NCBI RefSeq assembly: GCF_020985305.1
Contig: NZ_CP087588.1
Location: forward strand, 1,910,501 to 1,974,500
Direction of reading: 5' to 3'
Length of the DNA stretch: 64,000 nucleotides
Source of the DNA: Croceicoccus sp. Ery15
GTDB taxonomy: Bacteria; Pseudomonadota; Alphaproteobacteria; Sphingomonadales; Sphingomonadaceae
In this document: piece after piece, positions 25,690 through 35,328 of the stretch
How the letters are laid out: each line of letters starts with the position of its first letter
Position numbering within the stretch: position 1 is the stretch's first letter
Notes under the pieces: model-generated
What the model was told of the DNA's origin: nothing
Databases searched by the model: none
The model's input: only the letters and a program-made list of their open reading frames with translations
Made by a program: the position numbers and the translations under genes

Positions 25690-28548
25690 TCAGAAGCTCA
25701 TGCTTGCTGCGATGAAGAAGTCGCGACCGATGACGTCATAGGTACCGGGCCAGGTGTTGGTCTGCTCCTGGTTGTCACCCATCGTCGGCGGCTTCTTGTC
25801 GAACAGATTGTTCACACCTGCGGTCAGGTTGAACGATTCCGTCACGTCGAAGCCGAAGGTCAGGTCGAACAGGTCATACGCGCCGATCTTCTCGACAGCG
25901 TAATCGGTGCTGTCATCGTCATCCTTGACCGAACCCACATGACGCCAGCGGAAGCTGGTGGTCAGCGGACCGTCGATGAACGAAAGACGCGACGACCACT
26001 TCCACTCGGGGATCGGCTCGCCACAGGTCAGCACGCCGAACTTGCCAGCACACTGGAACACCTCGTCCGGAAGCTCAGCCACCGGCGTGTAGAGGTAATC
26101 CATGGTGTAGGTGCCCATGAAGCCGAACGAGATCCGCGATTCTTCGCTCATCAGACCGAAGTCGAGGTCGGTGCCATAGTTCAGTTCGAAGTCGATACCT
26201 TCGACTTCGAGAGCACCGGTGTTGGCGTTCAGAATGGCAGGTGCGTTCACACCGTCAAGCTGACCCAGCGCGTTACGCGTGCCGACAAAGGCCTGACAGT
26301 ACTGGCTGTCGATGTCCTGAATGACGTTGTAGCACAGGTTCAGCGTGTTAGCGAGACCGCCACCAAGGGTGTCGATCGCGCCGTCAACGGTGATGTTGTA
26401 CCAGTCGACAGTCGCGCTGAAGCCGGGCAGGAAGGTCGGACGCAGCACGACACCAGCCGTCCACGTATCCGAAGTTTCTTCCTGCAGGTCGGGGTTACCG
26501 CCGAACAGACCCTGAATCTGGGTGTTCAGCTGGATATTGTTGCCCCAGACCGCGCCCGAAGGAACGCCGGTTGCGATACACAGGTCGCGGACTGCATCGG
26601 TCTGCAGAGCGTCGGCCTGGTTGGCACCGCACGGGTCGGTCGCACCGGGGAAGCCCTGTGCGTTGCCGCCGAACAGTTCCTGCACGTTGGGTGCACGAAC
26701 CGCGCGCTGATACTGACCACGCAGCATGACATCCGCGATGGGAGCATACTTGACGCCGCCGCCATAGGCCCAGACGCCGCCGACTGCTTCAAGCGAATAG
26801 TCGGAATAACGCGCAGCGGCGTTCAGTTCGAGGCGGTGGATGCCGGGCATGTACGCCGCGACCGGGATCAGAAGCTCGCCGAAGACTTCCTTGGCGTCAT
26901 AGCTGCCCGCGGTCGGTTCACCGGCATTGAAGCCGATGACATCGCCCGACGACAGTGCCGTGTCAGGAATATATTCGGAAGTCATCTTGCGGTATTCGAC
27001 GCCGAACGCGAAGCCGGCATCTTCGGCACCCATGCCAAGGTTGAACAGCGAGCCGTTGATCGACGCGTTGGCCACCTGCAGCGACGAGGTATCGCCGTTC
27101 TGCGCCAGGATCGAGATCTGGTCGACCATGTCGGGGGTCAGCGTGTTCGGGCCGAAGATGTTGATCGCCGGAGCCGAACCGTCGAGGCCAGCCTGGAACG
27201 CCGAGCGCGAGATGTTACCCGCCTGAACGTTCGAGTTGCGGGTGCGCGAATACAGGTAATAGGCGTCATAACCGATGGTGTCGGTCAGTTCGCCGCGAAC
27301 GCCAGCCAGAATGCGGAACGAGTTACGCTCGTCCAGCGAGTTACGGCTGCCGCTTTCGGTAACGCGGCGCTGCACGGCCAGCGGCACTACGCCGTCGCCG
27401 TCGGTGTCGACCGCATTCAGAGCCGCAACGTCATCGGCCGAGATGAAATCGGCGACCGACGCGATGTCGACATTGAACGTGCCGGTCACCGGCGTTGCAG
27501 CCAGTTCGTTGGCGACGCGGTTGTTGACGAAAGAAACTTCGGTGTAGGCCGTGTGGCCGTCAGCGAATTCGTAGTCGGCATAGCCGCCCATCAGGTAACG
27601 CTCTTGCGGGACCATCAGGTAGTTGACCGGACCGTAGTTATACAGGTCGGCACCGGTACGCGGCGAGCTTACGCCGGGATCGCGGTAAACCGCACCGGGC
27701 GAGCAGAATACGTTACCGGCAGGGCACAGCGTTGCCGTGGGATCGTCCGATTCGACCGGCAGGGTCGAGGTGAAACGGCCATAGGGAACGGTCGACGAAC
27801 CGCCGGGCACGATGCCGCCTTCATAGTCGTCCCAGTTGACATTGCGCGAGAAATCGCGGCCCTGCGCGAAGATCGCGCCGCGCTTGTAATATTCACCATA
27901 GACGGTGGCATGGCCACGGCCGTCGGCGAATTCCGAACCCAGCGCGATATGCGCCTGGTAACGCTTGCCGTCGCCTTCGCCGGTGATGCCGTACTGGCCA
28001 CCAACTTCGATGCCCTGCACGTCCTTCAGACGGAAGTTCACGACGCCTGCAAGAGCGTCCGAACCGTAAATTGCCGACGCACCGCCGGTCACGACGTCAA
28101 CATTGTCGATGAGGAAGGTCGGAACGGTGTTCAGGTCGACAACCTGGTTGGTATCGTAGAACATCCAGCGACGGCCGTTGACCAGCACCATGCTACGCTC
28201 TTCGCCCAGACCGCGAAGGTCGAGCGTCGAGACGCCGCCACCGGGGTTGTTCGAGAACGAGGTCGTGCCGGGAATGACCTGCGGAAGGGTGTTGATGACC
28301 GATTCAACGTTCACCGCACCCGAAAGCTTGAATTCTTCGTCAGAGACGATTGCGAGAGGGGCCGAACCCTCAAGGTCGCGGCGCTGAATGCGCGAACCGG
28401 TAACGACGATGGCTTCACCAGCCGTTTCGTCGGCGGCTGCGACCGTCGCGGTATCTTCGGTGCTTTGCGCAAGTGCGGGGGCACTTACAAAGGCACCGAC
28501 CATGATGGTGCCTGCAAGCAGCGACGCCTTGGTCAGACGATTGGACAT
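25690..28548 (-). CDS. TonB-dependent outer-membrane receptor
   Basis: A 952-residue receptor: signal peptide (cut after ALAQ, near residue 27), a plug domain with EAIVVTGSRIQRRDLEGSAP, LDLRGLGEERSMVLVNGRR and VDVVTGGASAIYGSDALAGV, and a long beta-barrel that ends in aromatic Phe (FFIAASMSF). This sphingomonad-type family imports large ligands across the outer membrane using TonB energy; the ligand is unknown. It is convergent with the oxygenase pair and divergent from a small secreted protein. A TGCAAC repeat cluster lies upstream. A long open frame on the opposite strand is a shadow of this gene. Confidence 0.93.
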   Translation of the reverse strand: MSNRLTKASLLAGTIMVGAFVSAPALAQSTEDTATVAAADETAGEAIVVTGSRIQRRDLEGSAPLAIVSDEEFKLSGAVNVESVINTLPQVIPGTTSFSNNPGGGVSTLDLRGLGEERSMVLVNGRRWMFYDTNQVVDLNTVPTFLIDNVDVVTGGASAIYGSDALAGVVNFRLKDVQGIEVGGQYGITGEGDGKRYQAHIALGSEFADGRGHATVYGEYYKRGAIFAQGRDFSRNVNWDDYEGGIVPGGSSTVPYGRFTSTLPVESDDPTATLCPAGNVFCSPGAVYRDPGVSSPRTGADLYNYGPVNYLMVPQERYLMGGYADYEFADGHTAYTEVSFVNNRVANELAATPVTGTFNVDIASVADFISADDVAALNAVDTDGDGVVPLAVQRRVTESGSRNSLDERNSFRILAGVRGELTDTIGYDAYYLYSRTRNSNVQAGNISRSAFQAGLDGSAPAINIFGPNTLTPDMVDQISILAQNGDTSSLQVANASINGSLFNLGMGAEDAGFAFGVEYRKMTSEYIPDTALSSGDVIGFNAGEPTAGSYDAKEVFGELLIPVAAYMPGIHRLELNAAARYSDYSLEAVGGVWAYGGGVKYAPIADVMLRGQYQRAVRAPNVQELFGGNAQGFPGATDPCGANQADALQTDAVRDLCIATGVPSGAVWGNNIQLNTQIQGLFGGNPDLQEETSDTWTAGVVLRPTFLPGFSATVDWYNITVDGAIDTLGGGLANTLNLCYNVIQDIDSQYCQAFVGTRNALGQLDGVNAPAILNANTGALEVEGIDFELNYGTDLDFGLMSEESRISFGFMGTYTMDYLYTPVAELPDEVFQCAGKFGVLTCGEPIPEWKWSSRLSFIDGPLTTSFRWRHVGSVKDDDDSTDYAVEKIGAYDLFDLTFGFDVTESFNLTAGVNNLFDKKPPTMGDNQEQTNTWPGTYDVIGRDFFIAASMSF

Positions 28549-28643
28549 GAATTTCCCCTGAGTGAAACGGCGCGTTATGCGCCTGCTCTATGGTTATTCC
28601 GGATCGAGTCCGTGGCGGGTTGGTAAGTGCGCACTGGTTCCAA

Positions 28644-28694
28644 CTGCAACGATAATCACAAATCTGCAACGAATCCCCTCGTTACTGTTGCAAC
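28644..28694. promoter_or_regulatory. Cluster of TGCAAC repeats upstream of the TonB receptor
   Basis: CTGCAACGA occurs twice with 20-base periodicity (28644-28652, 28664-28672), and a perfect palindrome GTTGCAAC lies at 28687-28694, again about two helical turns on. The cluster is in the divergent gap between the receptor (start 28548) and the secreted protein (start 28793). This spacing is what a cooperative regulator would use. Confidence 0.4.
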
Positions 28695-28792
28695 TAGGTT
28701 ACACGCACCGTTCGGGTGGACTTTCGGCAATTTTATGCCATGACCAATGACACTTAGGCATGTTTCATGCCGCATGCAGTGGAAGAGGCACC

Positions 28793-29365
28793 GTGCAGAT
28801 TTTCTCCGCGAAGTCGTTGATTGGCCTGAAATCCTTGGCCGGCATGTCGCTGTCCGCAGTGGCGGTGGTCGCGACGCCAGCCAGCGCGCAAGACGCGCCC
28901 GCCGCCGATAGCGCCCATGTCGACAAAATGCGCGAATGCAGCGGAATCGCGGACGATGGCGCGCGCCTTGCCTGTTATGACGCGGCCAGCGCATCGCTGC
29001 TGGCGGACTTCGACGACGGCAGCGTGCGCCTTGTCCGGACCGAAGAGATCGAGCAGACGCGGCGCAGCGTATTCGGGTTCTCGCTGCCCACCATCACCCT
29101 GTTCGGCGGCAAGGACGACAATGGCGAGGATGTCGAACCGCTCGACACGCTGACCTCTACCATTACCCGCGTGTCGCGCATCGGCGAGGATAGCTATCGC
29201 TTTACCATCGAGGAAGGTGACGCGGTCTGGGAAGTGCGCGATGCCCCCGCCCGCTTCCGCATGCCCAAGGTTGGCGACAGCGTCGAATTCGAACGCGCGT
29301 CTCTGGGCTCATATTGGGTACGCGTAAACGGAGCCATGGGTGCGAAAGGCAAGCGGGTTCAGTGA
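28793..29365 (+). CDS. Small secreted protein with VasI-like N-terminal motif, unknown function
   Basis: A 190-residue protein with a signal peptide (cut after ASAQ near residue 33). The mature N-terminus has MRECSGIADDGARLACYDAA, the two-cysteine C-x(n)-RLxCYD motif found at the start of many alphaproteobacterial secreted proteins and of VasI-type proteins. The remainder is a predicted beta domain (TSTITRVSRIGEDSYRFTIE, VGDSVEFERASLGSYWVRVN). I do not assign a function. The start is a GTG at 28793 with GGAAGAGG before it; an ATG at 28760 is in frame but has no ribosome site. Confidence 0.75.
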   Translation: MQIFSAKSLIGLKSLAGMSLSAVAVVATPASAQDAPAADSAHVDKMRECSGIADDGARLACYDAASASLLADFDDGSVRLVRTEEIEQTRRSVFGFSLPTITLFGGKDDNGEDVEPLDTLTSTITRVSRIGEDSYRFTIEEGDAVWEVRDAPARFRMPKVGDSVEFERASLGSYWVRVNGAMGAKGKRVQ

Positions 29366-29440
29366 TCTTTAACCTCGTTCGGTAATCTTAAAGCGACGAA
29401 TGGTTCTGGATCGCCCGTTCACGGATGATTCATGTGACAA

Positions 29441-29477
29441 TTGCGCAACATTTTGCGCCAAATCGTTCCATTTGACA
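29441..29477 (+). promoter_or_regulatory. TTGCGC repeats and TTGACA box upstream of the second TonB receptor
   Basis: The perfect palindrome TTGCGCAA is at 29441-29448, a second TTGCGC at 29453-29458 (12-base period) and a TTGACA box at 29472-29477. No good -10 follows at the right spacing, so the promoter itself is not settled. A small CCCGT-ATA-ACGGG hairpin follows at 29560-29572. Confidence 0.3.
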
Positions 29478-29596
29478 CCAGTTGCCCCTTTGTTTTGAAC
29501 GCCCATTCGGGTGAAGTCCCCTCAATCGCGCCTGCCAAGCGCGGGGTACACAAGGGGGGCCCGTATAACGGGTTGCCAGGCACAAGGGACTGAATC

Positions 29597-32500
29597 ATGA
29601 ATAAACTCGTGTTGAACGGGCGGCACAGGCTGTTTGCCACCAGCTCGCTCGCCGGCATTGCCGTTCTGGCCGCTGCCGTTCCGAATATCGCAATCGCTCA
29701 AACCGCCGATCCCGAAACGATCGAGGAAGAGGTTTCGCGGAGCCAGGCCGATAGCGGCGAAGGCGCTATCGTCGTCACCGGCTCGCGCATCCGCCGCGAC
29801 GAATTCTCGGCTGCCGAACCGATTACCGTTATCACCTCCAAGGAAATGACGCAGGCCGGCTTCAACTCGACCGCCGACGCGCTGCAGAGCAATTCGGTCA
29901 CCGCGGGTGCCAGCCAGATCAACAACTATTACGGCGGCTTCGTCACCGACGGCGGCGTCGGTGCGAACACTCTGGGCCTGCGCGGCCTGGGACCCAACCG
30001 TACGCTCGTCCTGCTGAACGGTCGCCGCCTGGCACCGGGCGGTACGCGCGGTTCGGTGCTCGCAGCCGACCTTAACGTCCTGCCCAACGCCATTGTCGAC
30101 CGTATCGAAGTGCTCGAAGCGGGCGCATCATCGGTCTACGGTTCGGACGCCGTGGCCGGCGTTGTCAACATCATCACCGATAACAACCTGCGCGGCCTGC
30201 AATTCGAAGCTTCGGGCACGCTTCCCGAAGTGGGCGCGGGTTCCAGCTATCGCCTCGCCGGCTCTTTCGGTTTCGAAGCCGACCGTCTGTCCGTCATCGG
30301 CTCGCTTGAATATTTCAAGCGCAACCCGATTTCGCGCAATGACGTCGACTTCTTCAACTGCCCCATCGGCGGTTTCTTGAGCGGCGAAGGCACCGCATTC
30401 GGCTCGGGCGACTATATCGATCCCGCGACCGGCGAGCCTGCCTGTTTCTCGCTCGACAATGGCGGCGTGACGATCAACACCATCGGTGTTTCAACCCGTA
30501 CCTCGCCCGATCGCCTGACCGGCGTACTGGGCTCGTACAACCGTCTGGTGCCCGATGCCTCGAACACCGGCCCGTTCACCCCGGGCTATACGGGCGTCGA
30601 CTACTACACGCGCGACACCTATGATCCCGAGCAGGAAGAAGAATACCTCGTCACTCCTGCCGAGATTCTGACCGGCTATCTTAGCGCGAATTACGAACTG
30701 GACGCTCTCGGCAACGCCGAAGCCTATGTCGAAGTTCTCGCCACGCGCCGCAAATCGAGCTATTATCTCTATCGTCAGCTCGCGCTCGACTATCCGATCT
30801 ATCTGAACCCGGATTTCACGCCCACCGGTCGTGACAACCCGCTGGTTCCCGACCAGTTCAAGAACTCGGTCATTGCCTTCCCGAACGAGACGACCGGCGA
30901 CGGTTACCTCGGCGTTCGCGCGTTCATCGGCTATGGCCTGACCGAAGGTCGCCAGCAGGTCGATTATGTCCGCGCAGGCGGCGGTCTTCGCGGCGACTTC
31001 TTCCTTCCCGACTGGCGGTATGATTTCTATGCCGGCAAGTCGTGGAACGACGGTACGTACGAGCTGGAATCGTTCCTGATCGACCGTATCGCCGCGTCGC
31101 TCGACGTAGTGGAAAACACCGACGGTTCGATCAGCTGCGCCTCGGCCGCGATCAACGCGAACTGCGTTGCCGCACCGCCGCTGAACGCAGACACGGTCGG
31201 CGGCAACCTGCCGCAGGAATACAAGGACTGGATCCTTGTGAACACCGTGGGCCAGACCCGCTTCCGCGAAACGACCTTCGCGTTCAACGTCGACGGTCCG
31301 ATCTTCGCCCTGCCGGGCGGCGATGCGGCGCTCGCAGTGGGCCTTGAATATCGCAAGCAGTCGATCAACGACACGCCCGATGCGAACTCGATCAACGGCA
31401 ACCTGTTGGGTCTGACCGCGGCAACGCCGACGATCGGCTCGGACAATGTGAAGGAAATCTACGGCGAACTCTATCTGCCGCTTCTGGCCGATATGCCCTT
31501 CGCTTACGAACTCTCGATCAACGGTTCGGCCCGTTACACGGACTACGACTCCTACGGCAGCGACACGACCTACAAGATCGGTGGTCTCTGGTCGCCGTTC
31601 CGCGGTGTCAGCTTCCGCGGCAGCTATGGCACGTCCTATCGTGCTCCGGCTCTGGCAGAGCAGTTCCTGGGCTCGACCAGCGGCTTCATCAGCGCGGGTT
31701 CCGACCCTTGCGATTCGGATGGCTTCCCCGCCGATCCGGCCGACTACAACACCAACCAGCAGATCATCGCGGCAAACTGCGCGGCGGTCGGTATCGACGT
31801 GGCGACCTTCACGCAGAACAGCGGTATCACCGTCCTGCGTCGTGGTGGTGCGGAAACCGGTCTGTCGGCGGAAACCTCGACGAACTGGAGCGTTGGCGCC
31901 GTGGTCCAGCCGCCCCTGCCGTCTTCGGTGGGCTCGCTGTCGCTGTCGCTCGATTACTTCGACATCAAGGTTAAGAACGGCGTGGCCGATCTTGCTGGCG
32001 GAACGATCCTCAATCGCTGCTACAGCGAGACGAACTTCGATCCGAACAGCGGCTTCTGCTCGTTCGTCGACCGCGATGCGAACGACATCCTGACGGTGAC
32101 CAGCAGCTATGTGAACCTTGCCACGGATATCGTGAAGGGCTTTGAATTCAACGGCCGTTATGCCCGCGACATCGGTTCGGGCCAGCTGACGCTGAACGCT
32201 AAGGTCACGAAGTACACCGAGCAGTCGAGCAAGCTGTTCCCCGAGGAATATCTGACCGACGCCAACGGTGCCTATTTCGCACCTGACTGGGTCGGCAGCT
32301 TCGATGCTCTCTATGCCATTGGCAAGGTTACCCTGCGCTATGGCCTGGACTGGATCGACGGGGACAAGGACGCGACCTACGAATATTACGCGTTTGACGA
32401 GACGACCGGCATGGTCGACGAAGCTCTCGAGCAGTCGTATCGCGACAACTACAAGTTCGACGTGAAGGATTATTTCACCCACACGATTTCGGGTGCGGTT

Positions 32501-32665
32501 GCCATCAACGAAGATCTTGAGCTGACCGTCGGTGTGCGTAACCTGACCGACAAGATGCCGCCCAAGGTGACCGCGGCCGTTACCACCATCGGTAACGCCC
32601 CGCTGTACTCGGGCTACGACTATGTCGGCCGGACGTTCTTCGCGAACATCACTGCCGGCTTCTGA
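29597..32665 (+). CDS. TonB-dependent outer-membrane receptor
   Basis: A 1022-residue receptor of the same class as the one at 25.7-28.5 kb: signal peptide (about 1-34, ending AIAQ), plug domain with AIVVTGSRIRRDEFSAAEPI, LGLRGLGPNRTLVLLNGRR and IEVLEAGASSVYGSDAVAGV, and a barrel that ends in Phe (FFANITAGF). The plug and barrel differ enough from the first receptor that they are not a recent duplication. AAGGGA precedes the ATG by 7 bases. It follows the secreted protein on the same strand after 231 bases with regulatory-looking repeats. A strong terminator follows. Ligand unknown. Confidence 0.93.
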   Translation: MNKLVLNGRHRLFATSSLAGIAVLAAAVPNIAIAQTADPETIEEEVSRSQADSGEGAIVVTGSRIRRDEFSAAEPITVITSKEMTQAGFNSTADALQSNSVTAGASQINNYYGGFVTDGGVGANTLGLRGLGPNRTLVLLNGRRLAPGGTRGSVLAADLNVLPNAIVDRIEVLEAGASSVYGSDAVAGVVNIITDNNLRGLQFEASGTLPEVGAGSSYRLAGSFGFEADRLSVIGSLEYFKRNPISRNDVDFFNCPIGGFLSGEGTAFGSGDYIDPATGEPACFSLDNGGVTINTIGVSTRTSPDRLTGVLGSYNRLVPDASNTGPFTPGYTGVDYYTRDTYDPEQEEEYLVTPAEILTGYLSANYELDALGNAEAYVEVLATRRKSSYYLYRQLALDYPIYLNPDFTPTGRDNPLVPDQFKNSVIAFPNETTGDGYLGVRAFIGYGLTEGRQQVDYVRAGGGLRGDFFLPDWRYDFYAGKSWNDGTYELESFLIDRIAASLDVVENTDGSISCASAAINANCVAAPPLNADTVGGNLPQEYKDWILVNTVGQTRFRETTFAFNVDGPIFALPGGDAALAVGLEYRKQSINDTPDANSINGNLLGLTAATPTIGSDNVKEIYGELYLPLLADMPFAYELSINGSARYTDYDSYGSDTTYKIGGLWSPFRGVSFRGSYGTSYRAPALAEQFLGSTSGFISAGSDPCDSDGFPADPADYNTNQQIIAANCAAVGIDVATFTQNSGITVLRRGGAETGLSAETSTNWSVGAVVQPPLPSSVGSLSLSLDYFDIKVKNGVADLAGGTILNRCYSETNFDPNSGFCSFVDRDANDILTVTSSYVNLATDIVKGFEFNGRYARDIGSGQLTLNAKVTKYTEQSSKLFPEEYLTDANGAYFAPDWVGSFDALYAIGKVTLRYGLDWIDGDKDATYEYYAFDETTGMVDEALEQSYRDNYKFDVKDYFTHTISGAVAINEDLELTVGVRNLTDKMPPKVTAAVTTIGNAPLYSGYDYVGRTFFANITAGF

Positions 32666-32680
32666 TCGAAGCGACAGCAC

Positions 32681-32725
32681 AAAAGGAAGGGGCCCCGGCG
32701 CAAACCGGGGCCCCTTTTTTGTGCC
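32681..32725. terminator. Bidirectional rho-independent terminator
   Basis: GCACAAAAGGAAGGGGCCCCGG and its near-complement CCGGGGCCCCTTTTTTGTGC form a long stem with a six-base loop, with T runs on both strands. It separates the second TonB receptor from the convergent clpB gene. Confidence 0.93.
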
Positions 32726-32748
32726 CGTAATCGCGAACTAAGGGCCGG

Positions 32749-35328
32749 TCAGGCGACGGAAATGTTCAGCGCCCCGTCCCCCTCGTCGATATTGACCGTT
32801 GACCCGTCGGGAATATCACCCGCCAGCAACATCTCGGCCAGCGGGTCCTGAAGATAACGCTGCACCGCGCGCTTCAACGGACGCGCGCCATAGACCGGAT
32901 CGTAACCGACCCGCCCCAGCCAGCGCTTGGCCGCATCGGTCAGCTCCAGCACGATCTTGCGATCCTTCAAAAGCTTTTGCACCCGCTTCACCTGAATCTC
33001 GACGATCGGGGCCATGTGTTCGGCGGCAAGGCGGTGGAACAGGATAATCTCGTCCAAACGGTTCAGGAACTCGGGCCGGAAATGTCCGCGCACCACGTCC
33101 ATCACCTGCGGTTCGACATCCTCGACCTTCTGGCCGTCTTCCATATTGGCCAGATACTGGCTGCCAAGGTTCGACGTCAGGATGATCAGCGTGTTCGAAA
33201 AATCGACCACGCGGCCCTGCCCGTCGGTCAGGCGGCCATCGTCCAGCACCTGCAGCAGCACATTGAACACATCGCTGTGCGCCTTTTCGACCTCGTCGAA
33301 CAGCACGACCTGATAAGGCCTGCGCCGCACCGCTTCGGTCAACACGCCGCCTTCTTCATAACCGACATAGCCCGGAGGCGCGCCGATCAGGCGGGCGACC
33401 GCGTGCTTTTCCATGAATTCCGACATGTCGATACGCACCATTGCGCTGTCGTCGTCGAACAGGAATTCGGCCAGCGCCTTGGTCAGCTCGGTCTTGCCGA
33501 CACCCGTGGGGCCAAGGAACAGGAAGCTGCCCAGCGGCCGGTTCGGGTCCTGCAGTCCGGCCCGCGCACGGCGGACCGCCTTGGACACGGCGACGACCGC
33601 ATCTTCCTGACCGATGACGCGCTTGCCGATCACTTCCTCCATCTTGAGGAGCTTTTCGCGCTCGCCTTCCATCATCCGGTCGACCGGCACGCCGGTCCAG
33701 CGGCTGACGACACCGGCGATATCGTCCTCGGTCACTTCTTCGCGCAGCAGCGCGTTTTCGGATTGCGCGGCGGCATCGGCCAGTTGCTTTTCCAGCGCCG
33801 GAATGCGCCCGTATGAAAGCTCGCCCGCCTTGGCGAGATCACCCGCACGCTGCGCCTGTTCCAGCTCGATCCGCGCGGCATCCAGCTCTTCCTTGATCTT
33901 GCTCTCGGCCGCGATCTTGTCACGCTCGTTCTGCCAGCGCGTGGTCAGCTCGCTCGATTGCTGCTCAAGGTTCGCCAGCTCCTCGCGCAAAGCGGTCAGC
34001 CGGTCCGCGCTGGCGGCGTCGGTTTCCTTGGAGAGGGCCGATTCCTCGATCTTGAGCTGGATAATCCGGCGGTCGAGATTCTCGATTTCCTCGGGCTTCG
34101 ATTCCACTTCCATACGGATGCGCGATGCCGCCTCGTCCATCAGGTCGATGGCCTTGTCGGGCAGGAAACGGTCGGAAATATAGCGATTCGACAGGGTTGC
34201 CGCCGCTACGATCGCGCCATCGGTGATGCGCACGCCGTGGTGAAGCTCGTACTTTTCCTTCAACCCGCGCAGGATCGAAATCGTGTCTTCTACGGTTGGC
34301 TCGCCCACGAAAACGGGCTGGAACCTCCGCTGCAAGGCGGGGTCCTTCTCCACGTACTTCTGGTACTCATCCAGCGTGGTCGCGCCGATGCAGTGCAATT
34401 CGCCGCGCGCCAGAGCGGGCTTCAGCAGATTGCCAGCATCCATCGCGCCTTCGGATTTGCCCGCGCCGATCAGCGTGTGCATCTCATCGATGAACAGGAT
34501 GATCTCGCCCTCGGCGCCTTTCACCTCGTCAAGCACCGACTTCAGCCGCTCTTCGAACTCGCCGCGATATTTCGCGCCCGCGATCAGGCTGCCCATGTCG
34601 AGCGCCATCAGGCGGCGATCCTTCAGGCTGTCGGGCACGTCGCCATTGGCGATGCGCAAGGCGAGCCCCTCGGCGATGGCGGTTTTGCCGACGCCGGGTT
34701 CGCCGATAAGAGCAGGATTGTTCTTGGTCCGGCGGGCGAGGATCTGCACCGTGCGGCGGATTTCCTCGTCGCGCCCGATCACGGGGTCCAGCTTGCCGTC
34801 ACGCGCTGCGGCAGTCAGGTCGCGGGCATATTTCTCCAGCGCGTCATAGCTTTCCTCGGCGCTGGCGGTATCGGCCTTGCGACCGCCGCGCAATTCGGTG
34901 ATCGCGGCTTCCAGAGCCTGCGGCGTCAGATTGGCGGCCTTGAGCGCCTGTCCCGCCGAGGTGGTGGTTGCCAAAGTCAGCGCCAGCAGCAGCCGTTCGA
35001 CGGTGACATAGGTATCGCCCGATTTGGTCGCCAGCTGTTCTGCCTGGTCCAGCACGCGCACCGCATCGTTATCAAGGCCCGGCGTCTGCTGCGCCCCGCC
35101 GCCCGAAACCTGAGGCACTTTCGACAGCGCCTCGTCAATCTCGGCGGTGGCGAAACCGGCATTGCCGCCCGCCCGCTGGATCAAGCCCGAAGCCATGCCC
35201 TCGCCATCTTCCAGCAGCGCCTTCAAAATATGCGCCGGGCTGATCCGCTGATGGTTCATGCGGATCGCAACGGTCTGCGCCGCTTGCAGAAATCCCTTGG
35301 CGCGATCGGTGAATTTTTCCAGATTCAT
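32749..35328 (-). CDS. clpB: ATP-dependent disaggregase ClpB
   Basis: An 859-residue AAA+ chaperone that, with DnaK, rescues aggregated proteins after heat stress. In order: the N-domain ([18 protein letters not shown]), AAA1 with Walker A GEPGVGKT at 209-216, the coiled-coil middle domain, and AAA2 with [10 protein letters not shown] near 605 and the C-terminal subdomain. The middle domain separates it from ClpA/ClpC. I start it at the ATG at 35326-35328; twelve upstream codons are not conserved. It is a single gene with a candidate heat-shock promoter. Confidence 0.97.
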   Translation of the reverse strand: MNLEKFTDRAKGFLQAAQTVAIRMNHQRISPAHILKALLEDGEGMASGLIQRAGGNAGFATAEIDEALSKVPQVSGGGAQQTPGLDNDAVRVLDQAEQLATKSGDTYVTVERLLLALTLATTTSAGQALKAANLTPQALEAAITELRGGRKADTASAEESYDALEKYARDLTAAARDGKLDPVIGRDEEIRRTVQILARRTKNNPALIGEPGVGKTAIAEGLALRIANGDVPDSLKDRRLMALDMGSLIAGAKYRGEFEERLKSVLDEVKGAEGEIILFIDEMHTLIGAGKSEGAMDAGNLLKPALARGELHCIGATTLDEYQKYVEKDPALQRRFQPVFVGEPTVEDTISILRGLKEKYELHHGVRITDGAIVAAATLSNRYISDRFLPDKAIDLMDEAASRIRMEVESKPEEIENLDRRIIQLKIEESALSKETDAASADRLTALREELANLEQQSSELTTRWQNERDKIAAESKIKEELDAARIELEQAQRAGDLAKAGELSYGRIPALEKQLADAAAQSENALLREEVTEDDIAGVVSRWTGVPVDRMMEGEREKLLKMEEVIGKRVIGQEDAVVAVSKAVRRARAGLQDPNRPLGSFLFLGPTGVGKTELTKALAEFLFDDDSAMVRIDMSEFMEKHAVARLIGAPPGYVGYEEGGVLTEAVRRRPYQVVLFDEVEKAHSDVFNVLLQVLDDGRLTDGQGRVVDFSNTLIILTSNLGSQYLANMEDGQKVEDVEPQVMDVVRGHFRPEFLNRLDEIILFHRLAAEHMAPIVEIQVKRVQKLLKDRKIVLELTDAAKRWLGRVGYDPVYGARPLKRAVQRYLQDPLAEMLLAGDIPDGSTVNIDEGDGALNISVA

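Noticed and set aside
25939..28626. Long open frame (about 895 codons) opposite the first TonB receptor
   Set aside because: It mirrors the receptor gene in a high-GC region where third-position bias keeps the opposite strand open. It has no ribosome site, signal or recognisable domain.
30491..32680. Minus-strand open frame of about 729 codons opposite the second TonB receptor
   Set aside because: The receptor reads cleanly from signal peptide to terminal Phe. The opposite frame is Arg/Val-rich with no start signal.
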